Shown: one piece after another, positions 1 to 8,633 of the stretch
How positions within the stretch are numbered: position 1 is the stretch's first letter
Layout: each line of letters opens with the position of its first letter
Origin: an uncultured bacterium
GTDB taxonomy: Bacteria; Actinomycetota; Actinomycetes; S36-B12
Length of the DNA stretch: 33,115 nt
Assembly: GCA_903934925.1 (NCBI GenBank)
Contig: CAIZPS010000056.1
Location: 1-33,115 of the forward strand
Reading direction: 5' to 3'
Notes under the pieces: generated by a model
Databases searched by the model: none
What the model was told of the DNA's origin: nothing
What the model saw: the letters and a program-made list of their open reading frames with translations, nothing else
Program-made: the position numbers and the translations under genes

Positions 1-16
1 GGTTTATGCTCCGGTC

Positions 17-2998
17 ATGCCGGGGCCCGATCTGACGCCTGACGAGGTTGCCGAGGCCCGTCGTCAGAAGGCGGCGAAGAGGACTCCCGAGCAGCAGGCG
101 GTCATGGACGCCTACGTCGCCGGTCAGACGAACCGCCCGGCCACCACCATGAGCCATGACGAGCAGGTCGCAGAATTCTCGCGCCGATTCCAGGCCTCTC
201 GCTCCAAGCGCATCGGTGCCTTGGCAAAGGCCCGTGCCGCCAAGGAGGCTGCGGATCGAGCCGCCGCCGGCGATGGGGCTCCCGTCGAGCAGACGCCGGC
301 CGGCACCCACTTCAAGCAGAAGGCGCTCGCGGAGGCCAGTGACCTGGGGCAGGCAGGCCAGACTGTGCGCGGTGGTGCCCAGAAGGTGCTCGACGTCACG
401 GACACCACCACCGCGAAGGTTCTCGGGGTGGGCGCGAAGGTCGCCACCGGTGGCGACGTCCGCGGAATCGTCCAGAACGCCGCTGTGCTCGGTGATCTCA
501 GCGGCCAGGCGATGATCGCGAACGACGCGAAGATCAAGCAGGGCTTTGACAGCTCAGTCGAGCGCAACGAGGCGTCCAGTGCCGATCTCGCCGGCAAGGT
601 CACCGACTTCCAGTCAGCCACCAAGGGCTCTGCTGAGCGCAAGGCCGCAGCCTTGAAGACCTTCCAGTCTGCGGGCACGCGTGCCCGTGATCAGGCTGAG
701 CTCGGCGCCTACCAGGACCTCACGATGCGCGTCGGCCCGGAGGAGTACTCCAAGGACGAGGTGCTCGGCAAGGCAGCGCCCGACGTCATGGACTACGAGG
801 AGGGCGATGTCGTCAAGCGCGAGGACGCGATGCACGGCTCGACCTACGGCAAGTTCAAGCGGGCCGTGCAGACGGGTGGCTTCAGCACCGCGGGCAAACT
901 GAGCGACGAGCAGAAGGCCGACATCGGCAGCATTCAGCAGGAGCTCGACGACGAGAAGACCGCCCGGACGGCCGAGCATGCAGGCCGTGATGCCGGGAGT
1001 CTCAAGGGTCAGGCCAAGCGATTCATCCTGCATCAGGGCTCGAAGCTCACCGACGATGAGAAGGACGAGATCGAGCGGATCTCTGCGGCGAAGTCCACCC
1101 ACGAGACCAATGCCAAGGCCACCGAGGCGCAGCTTCGGGAGTCCAAGGAGCAGATCAGAAAGCAGGTGGAAGCTCTTAAGTCGCAGCAGCCCACGAGGTT
1201 CATGACCGATGCTCGCAAAGCCAAGCACGCCGATCTGCAGAGGCAGATCGATGCGCTGCAGCCGTCACTCGACGAGGGACGCAAGAAGCTCGCTGATCAT
1301 CGTGCAGCGACGAAGTCGGCCCTCGAGGAGTTCGACGGTCAGGTGGGTGACATCCACGCGCGCGCCAATGGTGGATTCACGCGTGCCGAGACGGCAGCGC
1401 GTGCAGCCAAGGAGCAGAAGATCACCGACATCCGCACGGGCGCCACGGCGGCGGAGAACTTCACCGACGAGCACGCCGGCAAGACGATCAACCACTACAA
1501 CCGGGTTGGCGGGATGATCGATCGGATGGAGGATCCGGCCAAGATGGAGGCCACCACCTCCGGAACGATCGCCCACTACGCCAACAAGTTCGGCGAGCAC
1601 ACCGAGGACTTCGGCAACATTGTGAGCGGGTCCGCTGACGCTGCGCGAGACCTGCAGGAGAAGGGCAAGTACGCAAAGTCGACGGCCACGGCCGCGGTCG
1701 GCATCGGCATGGAGGCAGCCAAGATCGCTGGTGCCCCGGTGGGCGCAGGGCTCGCCGGTGACGGCCTGCAGAAGGTCATCTCGTCGGGCATGACGGGCGT
1801 GGGCAAGGGCGTCCAGGCGTTGACCGCCGATGCTGCGGCCGAGGAGCGCGAGCGCACCCACTCCCGCGACGTCGTCAGCGGCAAGAGGCGTGAGGACCTC
1901 AAGACCTCCAGCTTTGTCACGACGAGGCGTCCGGACAAGAGCACCCCCACGATCGCCGGAGCCCTCGCCGACGTCGGAAAGGCGTTTCTCGGAGCCGATG
2001 CTGTCAAGGACGGCATCATGGACGGCATCGGGCTCGGCGAGAAGGAGGAGGACGGCGGTTCGTCCGGCGGTGGTGATGAGCGCCCTGCGGCCCCCGAGGA
2101 CAAGGCCTCGCCACTTGTGGGTGACGAGCCCGCGGTCGGCGGCGATGAGCACGTCGGCGCGCCCGATCTCGGCGGCGATGAGCACGTCGGCGCGCCCGAT
2201 CTGAGCGGCGAGCCGCACGAGGTCGGCCACAGCGCTGGTGTCGGCGGCAACCAGGAGGTCGGCGGAGGTCATGTCGGTGGTGGCGACATCGACGGTGGTG
2301 GCGAGGCACACGAAGAGGTAGTTCACGACGAGGTAGCCCACGACGAGGTCGCTCCCGGCCCCCACGGTGATGCCTCGCAGAACGCCATGGTGGCTGCGCC
2401 GAACGACGGCCCGGTTCCCGAGGTGGAGGACGAGCACGCCGGTGGCGGTGGTCCGGTCGTGGAGGACGAGCACGCAGGTGGTGGTGACGAGCACGATGGC
2501 GGCGGTGGCCCGGTCGTGGAGGACGAGCACGCTGGTGGTGGTGACGAGCACGATGGCGGCGAGGAGGAAGGTGCCGGCAAGGAGGAGGACGGCGCTCACG
2601 ATCCGCGAGCCGAGGAGGAGAAGCCGTTCGGCGAGAAGGTCGTCGAGAATGCCCAGGGTGAAGGTTACGAAATGGGCGGCGACCAGCTCCTCGACAAGGG
2701 AGCCGACAAGTTCAACGCCTTCGTCGCCGCTCCCGAGGTCAAGCCGAAGGCCGATGCTCGTGTGCTGCATCCACAGGTCCCCGGCCCCGGCCCGGGTCCC
2801 GGACCTGCGCCCGGGCCGAAGCAGCATGTGCCGTGGTGGAAGCGCCTGTGGCGGGCGGTCAAGCGAGGAGCGCGGGCCGTTGGTCGGGGCGTCATGCGCG
2901 CCGGGCGAGCGGTTGGTCGGGGCGCCATGCGCGCCGGCCGCGCGGTGAAGCGCGGCTTCTCGAACATGGGTCGACGCATCCGCTCCTGGTTCTCGTAG
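17..2998 (+). CDS. Large Ala/Glu/Lys-rich coiled-coil protein with acidic His/Gly/Asp repeats and a cationic amphipathic C-terminal tail; unknown function
   Basis: 993-aa ORF, ATG start, ends TAG; long charged helical segments, tandem GGDEHVGAPDL and GPVVEDEHAGGGDEHDGG repeats, C-terminus PWWKRLWRAVKRGARAVGRGVMRAGRAVGRGAMRAGRAVKRGF. Confidence 0.85.
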   Translation: MPGPDLTPDEVAEARRQKAAKRTPEQQAVMDAYVAGQTNRPATTMSHDEQVAEFSRRFQASRSKRIGALAKARAAKEAADRAAAGDGAPVEQTPAGTHFKQKALAEASDLGQAGQTVRGGAQKVLDVTDTTTAKVLGVGAKVATGGDVRGIVQNAAVLGDLSGQAMIANDAKIKQGFDSSVERNEASSADLAGKVTDFQSATKGSAERKAAALKTFQSAGTRARDQAELGAYQDLTMRVGPEEYSKDEVLGKAAPDVMDYEEGDVVKREDAMHGSTYGKFKRAVQTGGFSTAGKLSDEQKADIGSIQQELDDEKTARTAEHAGRDAGSLKGQAKRFILHQGSKLTDDEKDEIERISAAKSTHETNAKATEAQLRESKEQIRKQVEALKSQQPTRFMTDARKAKHADLQRQIDALQPSLDEGRKKLADHRAATKSALEEFDGQVGDIHARANGGFTRAETAARAAKEQKITDIRTGATAAENFTDEHAGKTINHYNRVGGMIDRMEDPAKMEATTSGTIAHYANKFGEHTEDFGNIVSGSADAARDLQEKGKYAKSTATAAVGIGMEAAKIAGAPVGAGLAGDGLQKVISSGMTGVGKGVQALTADAAAEERERTHSRDVVSGKRREDLKTSSFVTTRRPDKSTPTIAGALADVGKAFLGADAVKDGIMDGIGLGEKEEDGGSSGGGDERPAAPEDKASPLVGDEPAVGGDEHVGAPDLGGDEHVGAPDLSGEPHEVGHSAGVGGNQEVGGGHVGGGDIDGGGEAHEEVVHDEVAHDEVAPGPHGDASQNAMVAAPNDGPVPEVEDEHAGGGGPVVEDEHAGGGDEHDGGGGPVVEDEHAGGGDEHDGGEEEGAGKEEDGAHDPRAEEEKPFGEKVVENAQGEGYEMGGDQLLDKGADKFNAFVAAPEVKPKADARVLHPQVPGPGPGPGPAPGPKQHVPWWKRLWRAVKRGARAVGRGVMRAGRAVGRGAMRAGRAVKRGFSNMGRRIRSWFS

Positions 2999-3193
2999 TC
3001 AGCTCGTCCTACGAGTCAGATCGAGTTCATCGCGCGCAACGAGGCAGTGCGGAGCCCAGCGGGCGGACCATTGAGTAGGCGAGATTTCGCGGCACCTCTG
3101 CCCGATCAGTGACCAAGCAGCCGTCCGTACGGAGCGCAACACATGTGACACGTCTCCTACCGTCGTCCGCAGGAACTTCTGCTGGGAGGCGAG

Positions 3194-3394
3194 ATGACTG
3201 CACATGTCGGGGATCGAATCGTGGTCCACAGCCATCACGTCGGTGAGCCCCCTCGGGATGGGGAGATCATCGAGGTGCGAGGCGAGGAAGGTGAGCCGCC
3301 ATACCTCGTGCGCTGGTCTGACGACGGGCACGAGTCGCTCGTGTTCCCTGGTCCGGGGTCCACGACGATCTCGCACGGCGCGACTGCGAGGTAG
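3194..3394 (+). CDS. DUF1918 domain protein
   Basis: 66 aa; VGDRIVVHSHHVGEPPRDGEIIEVRGEEGEPPYLVRWSDDGHESLVFPGP matches the DUF1918 pattern; GGAGG Shine-Dalgarno upstream. Confidence 0.85.
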   Translation: MTAHVGDRIVVHSHHVGEPPRDGEIIEVRGEEGEPPYLVRWSDDGHESLVFPGPGSTTISHGATAR

Positions 3395-3399
3395 CGACC

Positions 3400-3906
3400 A
3401 TGTATGTAGTCGTGGGAATCGGCCTGGTCTACAGCCTGGCGCTTCTCGGCTGGGCCGCTTCGCGCGGACGGCGGCGGCCGCGTCACGTGGTGCCGTGGAT
3501 CGTCGCTCTCGTCTTCCTCGGGCTCGACGTCGCTGCCCACATTGCGATGAGCGTCGGGACCATGCTGCAGAGTGCTGGCGCGGGCGGATGGATCGCGGTC
3601 GGTACTGCGGCCATCGCAGGTGTGCTGGCAACGGCGGTGCTGCAGCCGAAGCTGGCCGGTTGGGGACTCGTCGGTTCGGCTGCCTTGATGCCGCTCCTGC
3701 TGCTCGTCGTCTCCGTGTGGCCAGGGGTCGATGCCGCGGAGCTTGCCCCCTTGCCGGTCTTGCTCGCCTTCTGGTCGACCCGCGCCGTGATCGTCGGCGC
3801 CCTTCTGGTCGCCAGTGAGAGCTGGCCCGTGCGTCACCGTGACCCGGGCGTCGACACCCACGACGTGGCGCCGCTTGTCGAGGCGGCAGCGGAGCGTGAC
3901 GCATGA
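3400..3906 (+). CDS. Predicted integral membrane protein (several TM helices)
   Basis: 168 aa with hydrophobic segments; follows DUF1918 gene by 5 bp. Confidence 0.7.
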   Translation: MYVVVGIGLVYSLALLGWAASRGRRRPRHVVPWIVALVFLGLDVAAHIAMSVGTMLQSAGAGGWIAVGTAAIAGVLATAVLQPKLAGWGLVGSAALMPLLLLVVSVWPGVDAAELAPLPVLLAFWSTRAVIVGALLVASESWPVRHRDPGVDTHDVAPLVEAAAERDA

Positions 3907-3963
3907 TGGTCCGGTGGACCGCCGCACGGGCGGCCAAGGGCCATGTCCTGTTCGAGGTGCAGC

Positions 3964-5865
3964 ATGAGGCGGATCGCAGAGCTGATGGCGGTTGCCATCG
4001 CCGCCTGGATGCTGCCCGGCACCGCTGTGGCCCTGCCGGTATCGACCGGCGGACTCGTGGTCACGAGTGCCACCCTCGAGGTGCAGGCGGTGTTCGCGCC
4101 GACATCGTGGGTGGCCACGACCACCGTCTATGAGGGTTCCCCGGCACGTCTGGTGCTCACCGTCGACTCCCCGGGCCGGGGAGTCGTGCGCACGACGGTG
4201 ACGCTACCCGGCCACACCGATACGGTGGGCGACTCGTCCGCCGACGTGCCCCAGGGAGCGGGCACGGTCACGGTTCCCCTCGATCTGTCGTACGGCGCAT
4301 GGCTGACCGGTGAGGTGCGCAACACGGCCGATCACCTCGACGTGAGCGTGACCTACACGCCCACACCTCCCGGGCCCACACCTGCCGCGCCCACCCCGAC
4401 TGCTGAGCCCACGGCGTCACCGTCGCCCTCGGCCACGCCATCACCCTCGTTGACCTCGTCGAAGGAACCGCAGACCGCCACCGCGACCGCGACTACGCCG
4501 TCTCGTCCGGTGAGACTGGTGATGTCCGGTAGGCCCGATGGCGACCGACGTGCGATCAGGGCCGCGATCCGGTCAATGCCGTCGGAATCCCGGGTGATCG
4601 CGATCGTGCGGCCCTCAGTCGCCCGCGCGACCGACTGCCCCACGTTGCAGCAACTGTCAGAACTCGTGAGCGCACTCGCGCGATCCTCTGGTCGCTCCGT
4701 TGTGGTCCGGCGTGGAGAGCCCGTGCGTCAAGGCTGTCCCCGGCTGGAACTGCGATCAGCTGGAGGACCGACACTTCGGTCGGTGGTGGCGAGTTCAGCC
4801 ACCACATTCGCGGTGCCGGTCGTGATTGCGCCCCGTCCGGTGATTCTCGTCCACGGAATGTGGTCCACATCGAGTATGTGGAACGGGTACACGGGTTCGG
4901 GCAACTTTCTCGTCTCGTCTCACGCACAGTGGCGCGGGTATGCCGTGTCGACGATGAACACCGGCTCGATGTGGGCGCCGTACGCCGCCGTCAACACGAT
5001 CTCGCAGAATGCCGCTCTTGCCTGGACGTACATCCAGCAGCGCATGTCGGACCTCAACGCGCATGAAGTCGACGTCGTGGGTCATTCGATGGGTGGCGTC
5101 ATCATCCGGCGCATGCTGCACGACTCGACGAACGGACCAGCGGTGCAGGCGGCAATCCGGTCCGTCGTTCTTCTCGGGACTCCCAACGGTGGATCGTCAT
5201 GCTCGGAAGCGTGGGCCGTGCCCGCCAACGCCGAGCTCACGCACGAAGCGATGGAGACGTTCAATCTCGCCTATCCGCAGTATCCGGGAACGTTCACGAC
5301 CTCGCTGTACTCCGATCACTACGACTCGACCTGCTTCGACGCCAACACCGGTGATCTCTTCGTGCCCTCATGGAGCACGCAGGCCCAGGCCGTCAATGTC
5401 CTGCGACGGATCAATCCGGGCATCCAGCACGCGGACATGCCGGGGAGTTCGCGGCTCTTCAGCGAGTATGTGAGGCCTGCACTGGCGTTGGCTGCCGCTC
5501 CGGCACCCGCCGGTCCCACCACGGCCCTCACCAACCCGAGTGCGTCGTCGACGCGACTGCACGAGGGAACTGCGACGGGCAGTGCACTGTCGGTGACCCG
5601 AACGGTGACCGTCGCCGCGGGGCGGAGTCTGGTCGCCAGCGTCGTGGCTGACGGGGGAGCCAGCGGCACCGTGACGTACCCCAGCGGCAGCGGCACGGCG
5701 AACCTCGCACTCAGCCGGGTCGGCGACTACCCGGTCTTCGAGGGTGTGGTCAATCCCGCGACCCTGGGGAACTCGAGCGGGCCGGTGACGGTGTCGGTGA
5801 CCATCGACGCGACCACCACCGCCGCGTCGCCGGAGTGGCGCTGGTCACTGGTGACCCGGAACTGA
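3964..5865 (+). CDS. Secreted alpha/beta-hydrolase (lipase) with Pro/Thr/Ser linker and C-terminal beta-rich extension
   Basis: Signal peptide MRRIAELMAVAIAAWMLPGTAVA; VILVHGMW oxyanion region and GHSMGG nucleophile elbow; PTPTPPGPTP...SPSPSATPSPS linker. Start moved from 3943 to ATG 3964. Confidence 0.85.
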   Translation: MRRIAELMAVAIAAWMLPGTAVALPVSTGGLVVTSATLEVQAVFAPTSWVATTTVYEGSPARLVLTVDSPGRGVVRTTVTLPGHTDTVGDSSADVPQGAGTVTVPLDLSYGAWLTGEVRNTADHLDVSVTYTPTPPGPTPAAPTPTAEPTASPSPSATPSPSLTSSKEPQTATATATTPSRPVRLVMSGRPDGDRRAIRAAIRSMPSESRVIAIVRPSVARATDCPTLQQLSELVSALARSSGRSVVVRRGEPVRQGCPRLELRSAGGPTLRSVVASSATTFAVPVVIAPRPVILVHGMWSTSSMWNGYTGSGNFLVSSHAQWRGYAVSTMNTGSMWAPYAAVNTISQNAALAWTYIQQRMSDLNAHEVDVVGHSMGGVIIRRMLHDSTNGPAVQAAIRSVVLLGTPNGGSSCSEAWAVPANAELTHEAMETFNLAYPQYPGTFTTSLYSDHYDSTCFDANTGDLFVPSWSTQAQAVNVLRRINPGIQHADMPGSSRLFSEYVRPALALAAAPAPAGPTTALTNPSASSTRLHEGTATGSALSVTRTVTVAAGRSLVASVVADGGASGTVTYPSGSGTANLALSRVGDYPVFEGVVNPATLGNSSGPVTVSVTIDATTTAASPEWRWSLVTRN

Positions 5866-5957
5866 TCCGCCGGTGGCCCCGGCTGGCCGGCAACCGCTGC
5901 TCTGACAGACTGCCTTCCGTCCACGCGACCGACGTGGACCCGAAGGAGATTCGACCC

Positions 5958-6950
5958 ATGACTGTCGCCCATCGCCGCGTGCTGATCCCGGCCCTGGCTC
6001 TGGTGTCCGTCGGCGCCCTGCTCGTCGGCTGCGCCCAGGAGCAGGCTGCCACCGAGGCACCCGCCCCTGCGTCCAGCGAGGCCGCCCCCGCCGAGGCCGC
6101 CCCCTCAGAGGAGGCGCCCGCCGCCGAGGAGGCACCTGCTGCGGAGGAGGCACCCGCTGCGGAGGAGGCACCCGCCGTCGAGGAAGCCGCTCTCCCGCCG
6201 GAGTGCGCCAAGGAGAACCTGACCCTCATCACCCCTGGTGCGCTCACCATCGGCACAGACTCCCCGGCCTACCCGCCGTACTTCGTCGACGACGACCCGA
6301 CGAACGGTCAGGGCTTCGAGTCCGCGGTGGCCTACGCCGTGGCCGACGGCCTGGGCTTCGCCCCCGGAGAGGTCGCCTGGACGGTGGTGCCGTTCAACAA
6401 GTCGTACGCCCCGGGCGACAAGGACTTCGACTTCGACATCAACCAGATCTCGATCACCCCGAAGCGCCAGAAGGCCGTCGACTTCTCCAATGGGTACTAC
6501 ACCGTCAACCAGGCCATCGTGGCTCTGAACGACTCGCCTATCGCGGGTGCAGCCACCCTGACGGAACTGAAGGCGGCCAAGCTCGGTGCTCAGGTCGGCA
6601 CCACCAGCCTGGACTTCATCACCGAGGTCGTGCAGCCGGCGGATGAGCCGTATGTCTACAACGACACCAACGATGCCAAGAGCGCCCTCAACAACGGCCA
6701 GATCGACGGCATCGTGGTCGACCTGCCGACGGCCTACTACATCACCGCGGTGGAGATCGAGAACTCCAAGATCGTCGGCCAGTTCCCGGCTATCGCAGGT
6801 GGTGAGCAGTTCGGCCTGCTGTTCCAGAAGGGCAACCCGCTCGTGCAGTGCGTGAACCTCGTGCTCGACGACCTCGCGGCAAGCGGCGAGCTGCCGGCGA
6901 TCCAGGACGAGTGGCTCGCCGGCGACGCTGCGCCGTACTTCACGGAGTAG
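5958..6950 (+). CDS. Amino-acid ABC transporter substrate-binding lipoprotein
   Basis: Lipobox LLVGC, low-complexity EEAPAA linker, SBP family 3 features (DFDINQISITPKRQKAVDFSNGYY); AAGGAG SD at about 5943; start moved from 5835. Confidence 0.9.
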   Translation: MTVAHRRVLIPALALVSVGALLVGCAQEQAATEAPAPASSEAAPAEAAPSEEAPAAEEAPAAEEAPAAEEAPAVEEAALPPECAKENLTLITPGALTIGTDSPAYPPYFVDDDPTNGQGFESAVAYAVADGLGFAPGEVAWTVVPFNKSYAPGDKDFDFDINQISITPKRQKAVDFSNGYYTVNQAIVALNDSPIAGAATLTELKAAKLGAQVGTTSLDFITEVVQPADEPYVYNDTNDAKSALNNGQIDGIVVDLPTAYYITAVEIENSKIVGQFPAIAGGEQFGLLFQKGNPLVQCVNLVLDDLAASGELPAIQDEWLAGDAAPYFTE

Positions 6951-6975
6951 CACCCGACACCGTCGGAAATCGACG

Positions 6976-7845
6976 ATGACGATCACTCCGCCAGCGCCTG
7001 GTGCACCCGTGGCCTACCACGATCCGGTGCGCCAGGCGCTGGTGCGACGTACTGCTCGGCGCAATGCGCTCGTGGGCATGGCCAGCCTCGTCGGGTTCAC
7101 GGTGGTCGTCGTCCTGCTCGTCACTCGTACCACCGGGTGGCCGATCGTCCAGGAGACGTTCTTCAACGGCCAGCAGTTCGTCGAGTCGTTCCCGGGGCTG
7201 CTCGACGCATTCATGCTGAATGTCACGATCTTCCTGATCGCTGAGCCGCTGATTCTCGTCTTCAGCCTTGTTATTGCGCTCGTGCGCACCCTGCGCGCAC
7301 CGATCTTCCTGCCCCTGCGCGTCATCGCCACGATCTACGTCGACGTCTTCCGCGGCGTGCCCACCATCCTCGTCATCTTCCTGCTCGGGTTCGGCGTCCC
7401 TGCACTTCAGTTACAGGGTGTCCCGTCGGACCCAGTCTTCTGGGGCACCGCCGCCCTCGTGCTGTCCTACAGCGCATATGTCGCCGAGGTGTTCCGCGCA
7501 GGGATCGGCTCGGTGCATCCGAGCCAGCGCATGGCGGCTCGCTCCCTGGGGCTGTCCGTGGGCCAGACCAACAGGTACGTCGTGCTCCCGCAGGCCATCC
7601 GCAACGTCGTACCGCCGCTGCTCAACGACTTCATCTCGCTGCAGAAGGACACTGCCCTCGTCGCCGTCCTCGGGCCCATCGAAGTCCTGCGTCAGGCGCA
7701 GATCGACGCGTCATCGACCTTCAACTACACGCCCTATGTGGCCGCTGCCCTGATCTTCATCGCGCTCACCATCCCCATGACCCGGTTCGCGGACTGGGTC
7801 CAAGCGCGAATGGCCAGACGTCAGCGAGCCGGAGGTGTTGCATGA
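6976..7845 (+). CDS. Amino-acid ABC transporter permease
   Basis: 289 aa; TM segments and RSLGLSVGQTNRYVVLPQAIRNVVPPLLNDFISLQKDTAL (EAA loop of the polar amino acid family). Confidence 0.92.
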   Translation: MTITPPAPGAPVAYHDPVRQALVRRTARRNALVGMASLVGFTVVVVLLVTRTTGWPIVQETFFNGQQFVESFPGLLDAFMLNVTIFLIAEPLILVFSLVIALVRTLRAPIFLPLRVIATIYVDVFRGVPTILVIFLLGFGVPALQLQGVPSDPVFWGTAALVLSYSAYVAEVFRAGIGSVHPSQRMAARSLGLSVGQTNRYVVLPQAIRNVVPPLLNDFISLQKDTALVAVLGPIEVLRQAQIDASSTFNYTPYVAAALIFIALTIPMTRFADWVQARMARRQRAGGVA

Positions 7846-8579
7846 GCTCCCTTCTTGACGTCACCGGGGTATGGAAGTCGTTCGAGGAGCAGCCTGTGCT
7901 CCGCGGTATCGACCTGCGGGTCGATGCCCACCAGGCCGTCGTGCTCATCGGCGCCTCCGGCTCGGGCAAGTCGACGCTGCTGCGCTGCATCAACGGGCTG
8001 GAGGCGGTCGACGCCGGTCGGATCGTGCTTGACGGCGAGGTCGAGGTGAGTGACCCTCGCGTGGACCTCGACCAGGTGCGACGTCGCGTCGGCATCGTCT
8101 TCCAGTCCTACAACCTTTTTCCGCACATGACCGTGCTCGACAACATCACTCTCGCGCCACGCAAGGTGAGCAGGGTCCCAGCGGATCAGGCCCGGCAGGA
8201 GGCCCTCGTCCTGCTCGAGCGCTTCGGACTGGAGGCGAAGGCCGGCGACTACCCGGATCGACTCTCCGGCGGGCAGGCCCAGCGCGTGGCGATCGTCCGC
8301 GCCCTGGCCATGCAGCCGGAGCTGATGCTGTTCGACGAGATCACCTCCGCACTCGACCCTCTTCTCGTCGGCGAGGTTCTTGAGGCCGTCCGGGAGCTGA
8401 CGTCTGGTGGGCTCACCATCGTGATGGCGACGCACGAGATGGCGTTCGCGCGAGACGTCGCCGACCGCGTGTGCTTCCTGCGCGATGGCATCGTGTGGGA
8501 GGAGGGGCCGCCTGAGGCGGTCTTCAATGAGCCGCAGCGCCCGGAGACTCGGGAGTTTCTCGCTCGTGTTCTCACATGA
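7842..8579 (+). CDS. Amino-acid ABC transporter ATP-binding protein
   Basis: Walker A GASGSGKST, signature LSGGQAQR, Walker B LMLFDEITSALDP; ATGA overlap with permease. Confidence 0.95.
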   Translation: MSSLLDVTGVWKSFEEQPVLRGIDLRVDAHQAVVLIGASGSGKSTLLRCINGLEAVDAGRIVLDGEVEVSDPRVDLDQVRRRVGIVFQSYNLFPHMTVLDNITLAPRKVSRVPADQARQEALVLLERFGLEAKAGDYPDRLSGGQAQRVAIVRALAMQPELMLFDEITSALDPLLVGEVLEAVRELTSGGLTIVMATHEMAFARDVADRVCFLRDGIVWEEGPPEAVFNEPQRPETREFLARVLT

Positions 8580-8633
8580 GGGATGCGGGCGATGTGCTTC
8601 TGATGCTGCCGTCGGCCGCCTACCATCGAAGTC

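Noticed and set aside
1265-2827. 520-aa minus-strand ORF opposite the 993-aa gene
   Set aside because: Antisense shadow ORF in GC-rich DNA; composition is Arg/Leu/Val-rich without motifs, and the plus strand has a coherent protein with repeats.
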